A model generated the notes under the pieces. That model had not been told where the DNA came from. It saw only the letters and a list, made by a program, of their open reading frames with translations, and did no database searches. 58,426 nt of DNA from a virus: the IMG/VR virus record IMGVR_UViG_3300011114_000309, positions 1-58,426 of that record; one strand, 5' to 3'. The position numbers and the translations under genes are program-made. Within the stretch, counting starts at the first letter, position 1, and each line of letters opens with the position of its first letter. This document shows, in pieces, positions 38,599 through 46,818 of the stretch.

Positions 38599-39519
38599 AT
38601 GTCGCAGGTCATCTACAAAATTATCAATCTTGTAAACAACAAGTTTTATATAGGAAGCACGACAAATAAAAAGGTAAGGTTTCGCCAGCACCGAAAGTTG
38701 TTGAGAGGCAATCGACATCATTGCAAACACCTTCAGGCGTCTTGGAACAAATACGGCGAAAACAAATTTGAGTTTGTTGTAGTTGAAGAAGTGCCACAAG
38801 AGATAGAACTTTGGAAAGTAGAGGACAAATGGTTGCAGCAACATGTTGGAAAAGAACATTGTTATAACAGCGGCTATGCTGCGGTGGCCCCTTGGCGTGG
38901 CGTAGTTGGCAAAAAGCATCCAAAATTTGGGGTTACCGTTACTCCATTACAGAAAGAACAAATCTCTAAGACTCTTAAAGATTTTTACGCAGCCGACTAC
39001 TTTAATCACCCTCGAGTTGGTAAGAAACATTCGGAAGAAACTCGTCAAAAGATAAGGCAAAACAGAACGCCAACAAGCGGCGAGAACCATTACCGCTACG
39101 GCAAGACCCTTTCCGAAGAAGTAAAGAAAAAGATTGGTGATGCACAAAGAGGCAAACCAAAAGCACCAGGTAGGAAAGTGTCAGAAGAAGGCTTGAAAAA
39201 AATCAGGCGAAATATTGAGGAAGGCCGCAGCCATAAATCTTTTTTAGGTAAGAAACATACAGACGAAACTAAATTGAAAATGAGAAAGCCAGTTTTTGCT
39301 ATGCCGGAAGGCATCCTCTTTCCTAGCCTTACAGAAGTGCTTTCATGTTACGACATACCTATGCCAACGCTTCGTCGCGCCTTAGCTTCGGGCAACCCAA
39401 TAAGCAAAGGCAAACTAAAGGGTTACACTTTTACTTACGCAGGAAAGGATGCAAGGCCAACAGAAAACGACCTTGCGTTAATCAAAGCCAAACGCATTGA
39501 CACCACCTCTATAAACTGA
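38599..39519 (+). CDS. GIY-YIG homing endonuclease with NUMOD repeats
   Basis: 306 residues from ATG 38599 (AAGGAGAAG upstream). VIYKIINLVNNKFYIGSTTN is the GIY-YIG core, with RQHRKLLRG and KYGENKFEFVVVEEV. Three NUMOD3-like motifs follow (GKKHSEETRQKIRQ, GKTLSEEVKKKIGDAQRG, GKKHTDETKLKM), then an IENR1/NUMOD1-like C-terminus. It interrupts the structural operon and has its own promoter, so it is best read as a selfish mobile gene. Confidence 0.9.
   Translation: MSQVIYKIINLVNNKFYIGSTTNKKVRFRQHRKLLRGNRHHCKHLQASWNKYGENKFEFVVVEEVPQEIELWKVEDKWLQQHVGKEHCYNSGYAAVAPWRGVVGKKHPKFGVTVTPLQKEQISKTLKDFYAADYFNHPRVGKKHSEETRQKIRQNRTPTSGENHYRYGKTLSEEVKKKIGDAQRGKPKAPGRKVSEEGLKKIRRNIEEGRSHKSFLGKKHTDETKLKMRKPVFAMPEGILFPSLTEVLSCYDIPMPTLRRALASGNPISKGKLKGYTFTYAGKDARPTENDLALIKAKRIDTTSIN
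38599..39519 (+). mobile_element. Free-standing homing endonuclease insertion
   Basis: The GIY-YIG gene between a terminator/promoter pair and the next leader hairpin behaves as a mobile genetic unit; neighbouring genes on both sides are virion genes. Exact insertion boundaries cannot be set without a phage lacking it. Confidence 0.5.
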
Positions 39520-39545
39520 TAAAACCATACTATTCCGGGGTTATC

Positions 39546-39593
39546 CGGTGTATTAGACAGTCCCGGCTGACGAACATGCAGACTAATACACCG
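39546..39593 (+). promoter_or_regulatory. Leader stem-loop before virion gene
   Basis: CGGTGTATTAG (39546-39556) pairs perfectly with CTAATACACCG (39583-39593) around a 26-base loop that holds CCCGGCTGACG. It lies 20 bases before the ATG at 39614 and has no T-run, so a cis-acting RNA, mRNA-end or stability element is likelier than a terminator. Confidence 0.6.
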
Positions 39594-39613
39594 TATCGCA
39601 TGTAAGGAATGAA

Positions 39614-39979
39614 ATGGCTAACACCACATTTACTGGTCCAGTTAGATCGGTTGCTGGATTCCAAGATATTTCAGTTAATGCCACGACGGGTGCTGTCACT
39701 GTTGACGCTACGTTTGCTGCTGCCACTTCTGTCGCTTCGCTTTCTGCCACGGGGAATGTTACTGCTGATAGCGGTACTGCTCCTGCTGCTGGCGGTATGG
39801 CAGCGTTCTTAATGTCTTCCACCGCTAACCTAGGTATTTTTGTAGGTTCTGGCGCGCCGACAATATCGGCAGCTCAAGGGTCGTTGTATCTCCGCACTGA
39901 TGGGTCTTCGACCAGTACTCGCGCCTACATCAATACGGACGGTGCTACGACTTGGACTGCTATCACGACCGCAGCCTAA
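39614..39979 (+). CDS. Small structural protein
   Basis: 121 residues. MANTTFTGPVRSVAGF and GSLYLRTDGSSTSTRAYINT followed by TTWTAITTA are conserved in environmental phage virion modules. Beta-rich, Ala/Thr-rich. Probably a head- or tail-associated protein. Confidence 0.7.
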   Translation: MANTTFTGPVRSVAGFQDISVNATTGAVTVDATFAAATSVASLSATGNVTADSGTAPAAGGMAAFLMSSTANLGIFVGSGAPTISAAQGSLYLRTDGSSTSTRAYINTDGATTWTAITTAA

Positions 39980-39980
39980 T

Positions 39981-39996
39981 TAGGAGTGCATCATGG
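39981..39996 (+). repeat. 16-bp ribosome-site repeat (copy 1)
   Basis: TAGGAGTGCATCATGG, identical at 44097-44112; in both it is the Shine-Dalgarno site and start codon of a virion gene. Confidence 0.7.
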
Positions 39997-40574
39997 GGAT
40001 GCAATATGATGTATGGTCGGTAAAGATTAGATCTAGTGCTAATTTTTATGTGACCTCCGTGACGCCTTCAGGGGCTGGTGCTTTGTCAATGGTAAAGAAC
40101 CAGCCAGGTATCAATGGGTATGGATATAAAGTATCCATCACTGGTGGTTCAAACGAGTCAGGCAAGACTTTTACGATTGTTGGCAAGACGGTTGCTGGAA
40201 ATACGGTGACTGAAGTTGTTACTGGTCCTAATGCCACAACGGTTTACAGTTCTAACTACTTTGCGTTTGTCACGTCTGTAACGGTAAGTGCTGCGACTAC
40301 TGGCGCAATTACGGTAGGTTATGGCGGCGCATTAGCTTTACCGCCGACGCGGATCAAAGGACTGTATTACTTAGCCAGTGCTACCGCAGGTACGGTGGTT
40401 GTAACAAGAAACAGTGATTCACAAATCTTGTTAGAAATTGACACCCCTGCTTCAGCCACTCAAGTAAATAGCTTATACATGGCGGCTGAAGGCATTCGTA
40501 CTGCGTACAGTAATAACGACTTTGCAATCGTTACGCCTACAGATGTCACGGCAGTGACACTGATCTGCGGATAA
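39993..40574 (+). CDS. Structural protein
   Basis: 193 residues. YDVWSVKIRSSANFYVTSVT, KSYK-like beta pattern and ITVGYGGALALPPTRIKGLY suggest a beta-sandwich decoration or head-surface protein; related sequences occur next to the preceding gene in similar phages. Function not established. Confidence 0.65.
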   Translation: MGMQYDVWSVKIRSSANFYVTSVTPSGAGALSMVKNQPGINGYGYKVSITGGSNESGKTFTIVGKTVAGNTVTEVVTGPNATTVYSSNYFAFVTSVTVSAATTGAITVGYGGALALPPTRIKGLYYLASATAGTVVVTRNSDSQILLEIDTPASATQVNSLYMAAEGIRTAYSNNDFAIVTPTDVTAVTLICG

Positions 40575-40577
40575 ACC

Positions 40578-40832
40578 ATGGCTAAGACACCGGCTTGGCA
40601 AAGAAAAGAAGGAAAATCCGAGAAGGGTGGATTAAATGCCAAAGGAAGGGCTTCATATAACGCAGCCAATCCGGGAAAGCCGGGACTTAAGCCACCTCAA
40701 CCAGAGGGTGGATCCCGTAAGAAATCATTCTGTGCCAGGATGGAAGGAATGAAAAAAAAGCTTACGTCGGCTAAAACCGCTAATGACCCAAACAGCCGTA
40801 TTAATAAATCGTTAAGGGCTTGGAAGTGTTAG
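40578..40832 (+). CDS. Small basic virion-module protein (AWQRKEGK family)
   Basis: 84 residues. MAKTPAWQRKEGKSEKGGLN AKGRASYN is a widespread phage opening (DUF6321-like, from memory); SFCARMEGMKKKL and INKSLRAWKC end it. Basic; role unknown. Confidence 0.75.
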   Translation: MAKTPAWQRKEGKSEKGGLNAKGRASYNAANPGKPGLKPPQPEGGSRKKSFCARMEGMKKKLTSAKTANDPNSRINKSLRAWKC

Positions 40833-41084
40833 ATGGAAACTGGTACGCTGATTTGGAATTTAATCACTTCTTTTTTAGTGGGGCTGGTGATGTTCATGTT
40901 GAAGAATTCTTCTGATGAACAGAAACGTATCCAGATCCTATTAAATAGAACTCGGGAGGAAATTGCCCGTGATCACATCACTCGTGCAGAAGTTCGTGCG
41001 GATCTTGAAAAAATTATGGAACGATTTGACTCAGGCTTTGAACGGCTTGAAGCAAAAATTGATGCCCTCGCTAAGAAAGGATGA
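40833..41084 (+). CDS. Membrane-anchored coiled-coil protein
   Basis: 83 residues. One transmembrane helix (LIWNLITSFLVGLVMFML, about 6-23) followed by a charged coil. Layout resembles small phage membrane proteins involved in lysis or virion attachment; not assignable. Confidence 0.65.
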   Translation: METGTLIWNLITSFLVGLVMFMLKNSSDEQKRIQILLNRTREEIARDHITRAEVRADLEKIMERFDSGFERLEAKIDALAKKG

Positions 41085-41308
41085 TCATGTCAGTGACAAA
41101 TAATGTACCCAGCCCACCAGATATGGCATCGTCTGAATACGATCCACGTCTTGCACCTAAGAAGCCTATGCCAAAACCAAAACCCAAGCCTGTTAAAAAA
41201 GCAGAATTGGAAGTAGAAGTGGCAACCGCTAAGAATGGTGGTTATGTCAAAGCAGCCGACGGATGCGTCAAGAAAGGACGTACTCGTGGCACGATGGTAA
41301 AGATGTAA
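41081..41308 (+). CDS. Small protein with ADG-KKGRTRG motif (copy 1)
   Basis: 75 residues. Pro/Lys-rich middle (KKPMPKPKPKPVKKAE) and the end VKAADGCVKKGRTRGTMVKM, which is the same motif as in the products of 41308 and 41982. ATG 41087 is an alternative start. Function unknown. Confidence 0.7.
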   Translation: MIMSVTNNVPSPPDMASSEYDPRLAPKKPMPKPKPKPVKKAELEVEVATAKNGGYVKAADGCVKKGRTRGTMVKM

Positions 41309-41709
41309 TGCCACCTGTTTCTGAAAAACAGAAACGTTTCATGCAGGCGGTGGCACATAGCCCATCGTTTGCAAAGAAGGTTGGTGTTCCAATGTCAGTA
41401 GGAAAAGAGTTCACTAAAAAGGATGGTGGTGAAGTGAAAGAATCCAAAGCAATGGTCAAGAAGGAAGTTGGCTTTATGAAAGCCAAAGGCGCGCCAAAGT
41501 CCATGATCAAACATGAGATGGAAGAAATGAAAGGCATGAAGCGTGGTGGTAAAGCTTATGCTGCTGGCGGTCTAGCTGCTGGTCATAAGGCTGCCGACGG
41601 CATCGCCAAGAAAGGTAAGACCCGTGGCATGGAAGTAACCATGAAAGGTTCTACCGGCATGAAGGCTGGCGGTAAGGTCAAGAAAATGAACTACGGCGGG
41701 AAATGCTGA
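41308..41709 (+). CDS. Small protein with ADG-KKGKTRG motif (copy 2)
   Basis: 133 residues; ATG shares bases with the upstream TAA (TAATG). MPPVSEKQKRFMQAVAHSPS and VGKEFTKKDGG are a known conserved phage start (DUF3008-like). The Gly/Lys-rich C-terminus holds KAADGIAKKGKTRGMEV. Function unknown. Confidence 0.75.
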   Translation: MPPVSEKQKRFMQAVAHSPSFAKKVGVPMSVGKEFTKKDGGEVKESKAMVKKEVGFMKAKGAPKSMIKHEMEEMKGMKRGGKAYAAGGLAAGHKAADGIAKKGKTRGMEVTMKGSTGMKAGGKVKKMNYGGKC

Positions 41710-41710
41710 G

Positions 41711-41989
41711 ATGATGGCTTCTCGTGGGATGGGGGCAATCATGCCTTCCAAAATGCCCACGGCTCGGCGTAAGAAGCGTCGGGACGATACGGACTTCATA
41801 GCCTTTGCAGAAGGCGGTGAGTCTCGTGTCAATGAAGCAGGAAACTACACTAAGCCTGGGATGCGTAAAGCATTGTTCAACAGCATCAAAGCTGGTGGCA
41901 AAGGTGGATCGCCTGGGCAGTGGTCAGCTCGTAAAGCACAGATGCTTGCTATGAAGTACAAGCAGCGTGGTGGAGGTTACCGTGACTAG
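41711..41989 (+). CDS. Conserved small virion-module protein (PGQWSARKAQ family)
   Basis: 92 residues. RKKRRDDTDFIAFAEGGESR, VNEAGNYTKPGMRKALFNSIK and GGSPGQWSARKAQMLAMKYK. This pattern is common in environmental phage structural regions, usually near portal or adaptor genes. Strongly basic; function unknown. Confidence 0.75.
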   Translation: MMASRGMGAIMPSKMPTARRKKRRDDTDFIAFAEGGESRVNEAGNYTKPGMRKALFNSIKAGGKGGSPGQWSARKAQMLAMKYKQRGGGYRD

Positions 41990-42248
41990 TTCGTATTTAA
42001 GTAGGTATTTAAAAAATGAGAAAAACGCTTTAACCCCTAATAAACCGGGGGATACGAAGCTAAAAACGTTTTACTTAGATAAAGAAGGTAACCAAGTAGA
42101 AAAAACAATTAGCCCCCCTCCAAAAGATAAAGAAGATTACCCAGAGGATGATCGAGGCGCATATAAAAAAGGCGGTAAAGTAGGTTCTGCTTCCAAACGT
42201 GCTGATGGTATAGCGCAGCGCGGCAAGACTCGTGGAAGGGTGGTGTAA
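41982..42248 (+). CDS. Small protein with ADG-QRGKTRG motif (copy 3)
   Basis: 88 residues from GTG 41982, with GGAGG just upstream. SSYLSRYLKNEKNALTPNKP, KTFYLDKEGNQVEKTISPPP and the end KRADGIAQRGKTRGRVV. Shares the C-terminal motif with the two genes above. Function unknown. Confidence 0.7.
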   Translation: MTSSYLSRYLKNEKNALTPNKPGDTKLKTFYLDKEGNQVEKTISPPPKDKEDYPEDDRGAYKKGGKVGSASKRADGIAQRGKTRGRVV

Positions 42249-42249
42249 T

Positions 42250-42516
42250 ATGGCACGGTTTCCAGATCTAAATAAAGATGGCGAAGTAACCCAAGCTGAC
42301 ATTCTTAAAGGTCGTGGGGTTTACAAAAAAGGTGGTATGGCTAAAGGTGGTAAGTGGATTCAGTCAGCCATCAAGAAGCCTGGAGCCTTACGCGCACAGC
42401 TTGGTGTCAAAGACGACAAACCGATTCCAGCAGCTAAGTTAGCTAAGGCAGCAAAAGCGCCAGGTAAGTTGGGTCAACGAGCAAGACTGGCGCAGACTTT
42501 AAAGAAGATGAAGTGA
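42250..42516 (+). CDS. Small protein with EF-hand-like loop
   Basis: 88 residues from ATG 42250. RFPDLNKDGEVTQADILKGRG contains DLNKDGEVTQAD, a calcium-binding loop pattern. Then a Gly/Lys-rich hinge and IQSAIKKPGALRAQLGVKDD, a conserved phage segment. Function unknown. Confidence 0.7.
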   Translation: MARFPDLNKDGEVTQADILKGRGVYKKGGMAKGGKWIQSAIKKPGALRAQLGVKDDKPIPAAKLAKAAKAPGKLGQRARLAQTLKKMK

Positions 42517-42758
42517 AAGCACCGCAGAAAAGTCTGAAGGATTGGACGGATCAACGTTGGAGGACACGCAGTGGCAAACCTAGCACACAGGGTCCAAAAG
42601 CAACTGGCGAACGATATCTCCCGGAGGCGGCAATTAAGTCTCTTACACCTTCAGAGTATGCTGCGACTACAAGAGCAAAACGAACTGGAAAAAGCGCAGG
42701 AAAACAGTTCGTTAAGCAACCGGCAAAAATTGCCTCAAAGACTGCGAGATTTAGATGA
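42513..42758 (+). CDS. DUF5872-like small basic protein
   Basis: 81 residues from GTG 42513 (GTGA overlap). SLKDWTDQRWRTRSGKPS, GERYLPEAAIKSLTPSEYAA, TTRAKRTGKSAGKQFVKQP match what I recall as DUF5872, found in phages and large eukaryotic DNA viruses. Very basic, possibly packaged with DNA. Function unknown. Confidence 0.75.
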   Translation: MKAPQKSLKDWTDQRWRTRSGKPSTQGPKATGERYLPEAAIKSLTPSEYAATTRAKRTGKSAGKQFVKQPAKIASKTARFR

Positions 42759-43693
42759 CCACTAGCGGTTCAACTGGGTTTTCACCAGAGTTCACAGAAA
42801 TAGCCGAAGAGGCGTGGGAGAGGGCTGGCCGTGAGATGCGGACTGGTTATGACTTACGCACTGCTCGGCGTTCCATGAACCTGATGACCATTGAGTGGCA
42901 AAACCGTGGCATCAACATGTGGACCATCGATCAGGGAACCATCACCCTGACGGCTGGTGTAAACACATATGCATTGCCTGTAGATACGATTGATTTGCTA
43001 GAACACGTCATTCGTACCGGTCAGAATGTATCGTCTACGCAGGCAGACCTAACAATTACACGTATTAGCGTTTCGACCTACGCTACGATTCCTAACAAAC
43101 TACAGCAGGCTAGGCCTATCCAAGTTTGGATTCAAAGACTCTCAGGTCAGGTATCCCCCGCTAATGCAACGTTGTCTTCGACGATTAACTCAACGACAAC
43201 GACAATCACCCTTAGTTCAACGGCAAGTCTTCCTAGCGCAGGATTTATTCGTATTGACAGTGAAGATATTCTCTATCAATGGTTAGATGGTAATTCGCTT
43301 GGCGGGGTAGTACGAGGGCAAAACGGCACCACGGCTGCAAGCCATACTTCTGGGGCAACGATATATAACCCCAACCTTCCGGCCATAACAGTCTGGCCTA
43401 CGCCAGACAACAGTACGACATACCAATTTGTCTACTGGAGAATGAGAAGAGTGCAAGACGCAGGAGCAGGTATACAGACTGCGGATATGAACTTCCGTTT
43501 CCTTCCATGTCTAGTTGCAGGACTTGCTTACTACATCGCTATGAAGCAACCAGAACTTGTTTCTCGAGTTGATATGTTGAAGATGGCTTATGAAGAGCAA
43601 TTCAACCTAGCAGCAGGCGAAGATCGAGAGAAAGCCGCTATCCGATTTGTCCCACGCCAACAGTTCATAGGATCTGGAGGTGGCTATGGGTAA
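42755..43693 (+). CDS. Head-tail adaptor (P22 gp4-like)
   Basis: 312 residues. AEEAWERAGREMRTGYDLRT, ARRSMNLMTIEWQNRGINMW and TYALPVDTIDLLEHVIR are the typical start of podoviral tail-accessory (gp4-like) proteins. Residues about 130-215 form a beta insert (Thr/Ser-rich, ending GVVRGQNGTTAASHTSGATIY). MNFRFLPCLVAGLAYYIAMK closes the helical domain. Binds below the portal. Confidence 0.75.
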   Translation: MTTSGSTGFSPEFTEIAEEAWERAGREMRTGYDLRTARRSMNLMTIEWQNRGINMWTIDQGTITLTAGVNTYALPVDTIDLLEHVIRTGQNVSSTQADLTITRISVSTYATIPNKLQQARPIQVWIQRLSGQVSPANATLSSTINSTTTTITLSSTASLPSAGFIRIDSEDILYQWLDGNSLGGVVRGQNGTTAASHTSGATIYNPNLPAITVWPTPDNSTTYQFVYWRMRRVQDAGAGIQTADMNFRFLPCLVAGLAYYIAMKQPELVSRVDMLKMAYEEQFNLAAGEDREKAAIRFVPRQQFIGSGGGYG

Positions 43694-44099
43694 TAGATAT
43701 GCCTCTGGAAAGCATTCAATTGCTATGTGTGATAGGTGTGGCGCGCAATTTAAATTAAAAAAACTTAGAACAGAAGTTATAAAAACCAAACGGTATAACT
43801 TATTGGTTTGTGACGAGTGCTTTGATCCCGATCAACCTCAATTGCTTCTTGGTATGTTTCCTGTGGACGATCCACAGGCTGTACGTAACCCAAGAAAAGA
43901 TACAACCTACGTCACTGCTGGGGTAAATGGTCTTGAGTTACTGCCTAATTCTTCTGGTGGATTTCCGACTGGAGGATCTCGAGATATACAGTGGGGGTGG
44001 AATCCAGTAGGTGGTGCTTCGGCATACGATGACGGACTAACACCAAACTACTTGGCCGCAGCAACGGCTGTTGGTACAGTAACGATATCTTTAACATAG
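43686..44099 (+). CDS. Zinc-ribbon virion-module protein
   Basis: 137 residues from ATG 43686. MCDRCGAQFKLKKLRTEVIK...LLVCDECFDPDQPQ is a CxxC...CxxC zinc ribbon, then LLLGMFPVDDPQAVRNPRKD. A short Gly/Ser/Pro tail may sit on the virion. Conserved beside adaptor genes in similar phages. Confidence 0.7.
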   Translation: MGNRYASGKHSIAMCDRCGAQFKLKKLRTEVIKTKRYNLLVCDECFDPDQPQLLLGMFPVDDPQAVRNPRKDTTYVTAGVNGLELLPNSSGGFPTGGSRDIQWGWNPVGGASAYDDGLTPNYLAAATAVGTVTISLT

Positions 44100-44112
44100 G
44101 AGTGCATCATGG
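44097..44112 (+). repeat. 16-bp ribosome-site repeat (copy 2)
   Basis: Identical to 39981-39996. Confidence 0.7.
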
Positions 44113-44282
44113 ATGCAAAGACTGCGGTACACAAACATGAAAAGGCAATGCACCCTGGCAAGCCTTTAACAAAACTAGCTAAAGGCGGAAAGACAAACGC
44201 TGATATGTTGAAGATGGGACGCAACCTAGCAAAGGTAGCGAACCAGAAAAAATCTTCGTTTACTTATCGGGGTATGAAATGA
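44109..44282 (+). CDS. 57-residue conserved small protein (HKHEKAMHPGK)
   Basis: MDAKTAVHKHEKAMHPGKPL, TKLAKGGKTNADMLKMGRNL, ending SFTYRGMK. Basic with a conserved KMGRNLAKVANQ helix; a familiar tiny protein of environmental phage virion modules. ATGA-like overlap (ATGAAATGA) with the next gene. Confidence 0.7.
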   Translation: MDAKTAVHKHEKAMHPGKPLTKLAKGGKTNADMLKMGRNLAKVANQKKSSFTYRGMK

Positions 44283-44431
44283 AAGATATTAAGGTTGTTA
44301 AAAAACCGAAACCCGTTCCTGTGGTTCATACGGCTGGGTATCCGGAGAAAGACATTAAAACCAGTGGCATAAAAATTCGTGGCACTGGCGCGGCAACTAA
44401 GGGTGTAATGGCTCGGGGGCCGATGGCGTGA
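44279..44431 (+). CDS. 50-residue conserved small protein (IKIRGTGAATKG)
   Basis: MKDIKVVKKPKPVPVVHTAG then SGIKIRGTGAATKGVMARGP and MA. The RGTGAATKG core recurs in many phages. Basic and Pro-rich. Stop overlaps the next gene's GTG start (GTGA). Confidence 0.7.
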   Translation: MKDIKVVKKPKPVPVVHTAGYPEKDIKTSGIKIRGTGAATKGVMARGPMA

Positions 44432-45339
44432 ATTATCAAGAGCTTGTTACGGCGGTAGAAGACTACCTCGAAACAACGTTTAAGACGGCGGACATGAACA
44501 CCATGATCCGCCAAGCGGAGCAACGTATTTACAATACGGTGCAGATTGCTAATCTGCGTAAAAACGTCACAGGCTCGTTAACGGCAAATAATAAATATTT
44601 GCAATGTCCCTCAGACATGCTTTCGGTATATTCGCTTGCAGTCATAAAAAGTAATGGTGAATACCTATACTTGTTAAACAAAGACGTTAACTTCATTAGA
44701 GAAGCGTACCCTGATCCAACGTCAACTGGCTTGCCAAAACATTACGCTTTGTTTGGTCCAGACTATCCAACGTTTCCAAACGAACTTGTATTTATTGTCG
44801 GTCCCACACCTGATACAGGTTACAGTGCTGAACTACACTATTACTTTTACCCGACATCAATTGTGCAACGCGCAATAAATAGCGTTGGTGCGATAGTTGG
44901 TGGATCAGGTTATGTAAATGGCACGTACTTTGATGTGCCGCTTACGGGAGGTAGTGGGTCGGCAGCGACGGCCACAATTACGGTATCCGGCAATGCAGTA
45001 ACAGCAGTTGCTATATCTAACCCTGGTTGTTTTTATGTGGCAAACGACTCGTTAACTTGTGCCAATACTTATCTAGGTGGCACGGGATCAGGATTTACAG
45101 TAGCCGTTTCTGCCGTAGACAACATAGCAGGTACAACGTGGTTAGGCGATAACTTTGATTCTGCGTTGTTAAACGCAACCATATTAGAAGGGACCACGTT
45201 CTTAAAACTTGAGCCGGATCTTATGAAGCTTGCTAGCGATAGATATGTCCAATCGATTGCGCTTCTCAAGAATCTTGGAGACGGTAAGCAAAGGATGGAT
45301 GCATACCGAGACGGCCAGGTTAGGGTTCAAGTGTCATGA
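44428..45339 (+). CDS. Tail adaptor / tubular protein A-like
   Basis: 303 residues from GTG 44428. LVTAVEDYLETTFKTADMNT, MIRQAEQRIYNTVQIANLRK and PSDMLSVYSLAVI are the T7 gp11-like start; YSAELHYYFYPTSI and the C-terminal DSALLNATILEGTTFLKLEP complete it. Residues about 148-230 are an inserted GSGYVNGTYFDVPLTGGSGS-type beta module that I know from other virion proteins. Forms the ring under the adaptor. Confidence 0.7.
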   Translation: MNYQELVTAVEDYLETTFKTADMNTMIRQAEQRIYNTVQIANLRKNVTGSLTANNKYLQCPSDMLSVYSLAVIKSNGEYLYLLNKDVNFIREAYPDPTSTGLPKHYALFGPDYPTFPNELVFIVGPTPDTGYSAELHYYFYPTSIVQRAINSVGAIVGGSGYVNGTYFDVPLTGGSGSAATATITVSGNAVTAVAISNPGCFYVANDSLTCANTYLGGTGSGFTVAVSAVDNIAGTTWLGDNFDSALLNATILEGTTFLKLEPDLMKLASDRYVQSIALLKNLGDGKQRMDAYRDGQVRVQVS

Positions 45340-45752
45340 GTATCGTCCAAGGGCAGACAACAAGCTTTAAGTATGAATTGTATTTAGGTATACATGACCT
45401 AGATACAGACGTATTAAAAATAGCTTTGTTTACTGCAAATGCGAACCTTAACCAAGGAACTACCGTTTACTCGTCAGCCAACGAAGTAAGCGGTACTGGG
45501 TATACACTTGGCGGGAAAGTATTGACAGGCGTTACAGTAAGTTATTCAGGTACGACGGCATACGTAGACTTTGATAATGTGATTTGGAATCCTGCTTCAT
45601 TTACAGCTCGATGTGCATTGATTTACAACAGCAGTAAAGCAGATCGTTCGATAGCAGTTTTAGATTTTGGATCTGACAAAACAACCACAACTCAATTTAC
45701 AATTACGATGCCGACCAATTCAGCAACCAATGCTTTGATACGGATGGATTAA
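45336..45752 (+). CDS. Tail-associated structural protein
   Basis: 138 residues. SFKYELYLGIHDLDTDVLKI, ALFTANANLNQGTTVYSS and VSYSGTTAYVDFDNVIWNPA form a beta-rich fold conserved in tail modules. No enzymatic motif. Function unknown. Confidence 0.65.
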   Translation: MSIVQGQTTSFKYELYLGIHDLDTDVLKIALFTANANLNQGTTVYSSANEVSGTGYTLGGKVLTGVTVSYSGTTAYVDFDNVIWNPASFTARCALIYNSSKADRSIAVLDFGSDKTTTTQFTITMPTNSATNALIRMD

Positions 45753-45754
45753 AG

Positions 45755-46336
45755 ATGGAAAAAGCAAAAGCGGGTGATCAAGTTTCTAGCGGGTTAGCCG
45801 CTAAAACATCGTGGGGTGAATCGGCTGTGGCCTGCGGTAGGTACTATGCAGAGTGCCATGACAAGGATGGCAACCTCAAGTGGACTGCTGAGGGTGATAA
45901 CTTGGTGGTTAACGTCGGTCTTCAGTACATGGCTGGCACAGCACTGGCAAACTCGGCAGCACAGATCACAACGTGGTATGTGGGCTTATACGGTGCTGCT
46001 GCAAGTAACACACCGGCTGCTTCAGATACGCTGGCAGTACACCCTGGATGGACCGAATTAGCAGGTGGCGGCTCCATTTATTCTGGGACTAGACCAGCGG
46101 CAACTTTTGCCGCTTCTACGAATGCTAATCCTTCCGTAGTAACAAACACCTCTAATAAAGCTGTTTTCAATATTACGGGTACTTCAACGGTTGGCGGTGC
46201 GTTTCTTTGCTCTGTTGCATCAGGCACTTCTGGTACGTTATTCAGTGCCGCAGACTTCCAGGCACCCGGAGATCGGTCGGTAGTTTCAGGTGATGTAATT
46301 TCTGTAACGTACCAATTTTCATTAACGGCAACATGA
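45755..46336 (+). CDS. Tail-associated structural protein
   Basis: 193 residues. EGDNLVVNVGLQYMAGTALA, ITTWYVGLYGAA and HPGWTELAGGGSIYSGTRPA are the usual marks of a widespread phage tail or decoration family. Beta-rich. Function unknown; neighbours are tail genes. Confidence 0.65.
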   Translation: MEKAKAGDQVSSGLAAKTSWGESAVACGRYYAECHDKDGNLKWTAEGDNLVVNVGLQYMAGTALANSAAQITTWYVGLYGAAASNTPAASDTLAVHPGWTELAGGGSIYSGTRPAATFAASTNANPSVVTNTSNKAVFNITGTSTVGGAFLCSVASGTSGTLFSAADFQAPGDRSVVSGDVISVTYQFSLTAT

Positions 46337-46809
46337 GTGAAGGCGGCTGGGGATCAGGTGCATGGGGAATTGGGCCTTGGGGCAGGTCAGCTTATGATCG
46401 TTCTGTTCTTGAACTGGCTTCAGGAAACGACACAGTTGCTGTGCCGGGGGTTGAGTATCCAGCATCTATTCTTGAAGCCGCATCGGGTAATGACCGTATG
46501 GAGGGCAACCCGTACTTCGCCGCCAATATTCTTGAAGCAGCCAGTGGTGCAGATACAATTGCAGGGGCTGCTAATTTTGGTGGAACGATTATTGAAACAT
46601 CTGCTGGTGCAGACAGTATTTCAGGTTCAGCAAGCTTTATTAGTTCTGTGCTTGAGAATGCGGCTGGTAATGACCTTGTTTCAATCAATCTTCAAATGCA
46701 GCTATCTGTACTTGAAAACGCATCTGGCGCTGATAGCATCTCTGCTGTATTGTTCTGGGAGCAGATCAATACAACACAAAACGCCGGTTGGTCGCAGATA
46801 ACGACGTAA
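46333..46809 (+). CDS. Short repeat protein with LEAASGxD units
   Basis: 158 residues. WG-rich start (GGWGSGAWGIGPWG), then six units of about 20 residues each carrying LExASGxD (VLELASGNDTVA, ILEAASGNDRME, ILEAASGADTIA, IIETSAGADSIS, VLENAAGNDLVS, VLENASGADSIS). Probably a short beta-solenoid or fibre segment. Function unknown. Confidence 0.7.
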   Translation: MSEGGWGSGAWGIGPWGRSAYDRSVLELASGNDTVAVPGVEYPASILEAASGNDRMEGNPYFAANILEAASGADTIAGAANFGGTIIETSAGADSISGSASFISSVLENAAGNDLVSINLQMQLSVLENASGADSISAVLFWEQINTTQNAGWSQITT

Positions 46810-46818
46810 GGAATAGTT

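Noticed and set aside
39546-39593. Stem-loop as a rho-independent terminator
   Set aside because: Loop is long, stem not GC-rich and no T-run; the next virion gene starts 20 bases on.
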